Assembly: GCA_012838865.1 (NCBI GenBank)
Contig: DUOK01000175.1
Span: 1 to 47,406, forward strand
DNA from: Bacteroidales bacterium
GTDB taxonomy: Bacteria > Bacteroidota > Bacteroidia > Bacteroidales > Marinilabiliaceae
Length of the DNA stretch: 47,406 nt
Direction: 5' to 3'
Shown here: positions 47,206-47,406 of the stretch, piece by piece
Layout: every line of letters starts with the position of its first letter
Numbering within the stretch: position 1 is the first letter of the stretch
Made by a program: the position numbers and the translations under genes
The notes under the pieces: model-generated
Told to the model about the DNA's origin: nothing
The model's database searches: none
What the model saw: the letters and a program-made list of their open reading frames with translations, nothing else

Positions 47206-47284
47206 AGCAGCGCCTTCCACATCGAATACTTCCCCATGGCCGGCGGCTTCCTGATGCCCAACCGGGGCTGAGGGCAGTCCCCCG

Positions 47285-47406
47285 CTAAATAAATACCGAA
47301 AAGAAGTAAGACGACAGAATCAGGTAGACAAACATCCCCGACAAGTCGTTAAGCGTAGTAATAAAGGGACCCGTAGCCACCGCCGGATCAATACTGAAAC
47401 GGTTCA
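47285..47406 (-). CDS. mgtE: Magnesium transporter MgtE, C-terminal fragment (runs off the window)
   Basis: Minus-strand translation NRFSIDPAVATGPFITTLNDLSGMFVYLILSSYFFSVFI* matches the MgtE C-terminal TM region. Confidence 0.85.
   Translation of the reverse strand, partial: NRFSIDPAVATGPFITTLNDLSGMFVYLILSSYFFSVFI

Noticed and set aside
1-47406. CRISPR arrays, tRNA/rRNA genes, transposases, phage or defence systems
   Set aside because: No regular spaced repeats, recognisable tRNA/rRNA sequences or mobile-element proteins were seen in the sequence or ORF track.

Overview
This window is a contiguous stretch of a Bacteroidota-type chromosome: GC-rich, TAnnTTTG-type promoters, HTCS regulator, HU-CCDC81/SPOR protein. 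I read about 34 coding regions. Housekeeping genes are a pgi tail, dnaG, rpsP-rimM, dapD, lpxH-like, fabH-like, tkt, pdxB, rpoN, priA and an mgtE tail. A small catabolic island holds an HTCS-type regulator convergent with three secreted, pectin-type glycosidases. A large branched-chain amino-acid cluster follows: ilvD-ilvB-ilvN-ilvC-leuA-leuC-leuD-leuA2/cimA-leuB. The best find lies just upstream of ilvD and is absent from the ORF track. It is a 19-codon leader peptide, MKLFASLLLVVIIVLVVNH (12 of 19 residues Leu/Val/Ile, 11 of them consecutive), followed by a perfect 10-bp intrinsic terminator. A 9-nt antiterminator segment just after the leader stop codon is perfectly complementary to the terminator 5' arm, and a 'protector' segment in the leader codons can pair with it. 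This is the full architecture of a ribosome-mediated transcription attenuator. Other notable observations: an HTCS that keeps a histidine box and receiver but lacks the whole HATPase domain; a truncated PhnW-like protein that has lost the PLP lysine, followed by a TGA and 21 coding-like codons; a perfect 19-bp hairpin between leuD and leuA2/cimA; and a strong terminator inside the ilv-leu cluster. All calls come from reading the sequence; no database search was run.
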